64,000 nt of DNA from Chelatococcus albus (GTDB lineage: Bacteria > Pseudomonadota > Alphaproteobacteria > Rhizobiales > Beijerinckiaceae). A program made the translations under genes and the position numbers. The stretch lies in the NCBI RefSeq assembly GCF_030067675.1, contig NZ_JASJEV010000001.1, positions 572,309 through 636,308 of the forward strand, read 5' to 3'. The notes under the pieces were generated by a model. It saw only the letters and a list, made by a program, of their open reading frames with translations. It had not been told where the DNA came from and searched no databases. Positions 63,884-64,000 of the stretch are shown here, one piece after another; within the stretch, counting starts at the first letter, position 1; every line of letters starts with the position of its first letter.

Positions 63884-64000
63884 ACTCCTCCGCCCCTGCC
63901 CTCCGGCTCTCCACGTCCGAGACCGGCGATTGCCGGACGAGAACGTCGCCGAATGGGCATATTCCCGATGCTCGCCGCCTGTCCACCGCCGGCCGGACGG

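Overview
The window is GC-rich, gene-dense bacterial DNA. The gene order is that of an alphaproteobacterium of the order Hyphomicrobiales (Rhizobiales). Supporting signs are an alphaproteobacterial LexA box (GTTC-N7-GTTC) between divergent ssb and uvrA, a DUF1127 micro-protein, HdaA in place of Hda, the yajC-secD-secF block, surE-pcm-nlpD, scpAB, tatABC and the ppk-ppx cluster. Genus and species cannot be read from the sequence. I see no tRNA, rRNA, CRISPR array, insertion sequence, prophage or replication origin.

Layout. Positions 1-6150 hold DNA repair and translation genes: ssb, uvrA, a DUF1127 protein and trmFO. Positions 6190-26240 form a long, almost wholly minus-strand housekeeping block. 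Downstream to upstream it holds an NDUFAF6-like protein, a Mth938/NDUFAF3-like protein, secF, secD, yajC, (plus-strand DUF815 ATPase), an NlpD-like LytM protein, pcm, surE, serS, tatC, tatB, tatA, an orphan ABC ATPase, scpB, scpA, nagZ, a SPOR-domain protein, argS and a dGTPase. Positions 26300-34250 hold erpA, a large envelope protein of unknown function, the malic enzyme maeB, a methyltransferase, a glycosyltransferase, a frameshifted two-helix membrane protein and a divergent tetR. Positions 34400-48000 hold aspS divergent from rnd, a chemoreceptor, and the polyphosphate/replication-control cluster pgsA-like, perM-like, hdaA, ppk, ppx, divergent from purM-purN.

Positions 48000-64000 are more accessory. 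They hold a WYL (YafY-type) regulator divergent from a metaxin-like GST, two paralogous small secreted cysteine proteins downstream of a molybdopterin oxidoreductase, ndk, a DUF2147 protein, a second GST divergent from pobA (4-hydroxybenzoate 3-monooxygenase), a PsiF-like protein, a GNAT, two facing gene remnants, and a five-gene branched-chain/aromatic-type ABC uptake operon (livG-livF-SBP-livH-livM). PobA and the Liv operon could fit aromatic acid use, but this is inference.

Most regions look like ordinary conserved chromosome. The items most worth a second look are: the paired small Cys proteins with the Mo enzyme; the bacterial relatives of two mitochondrial complex I assembly factors beside secDF; the large unassigned envelope protein; the ABC ATPase lying inside the scpB-tatA block; a deletion scar that seems to have removed the shared promoter of two divergent genes; a compound palindromic repeat after purN; and several perfect dyads that look like operators. 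I did not find a clearly undescribed defence or biosynthetic system.
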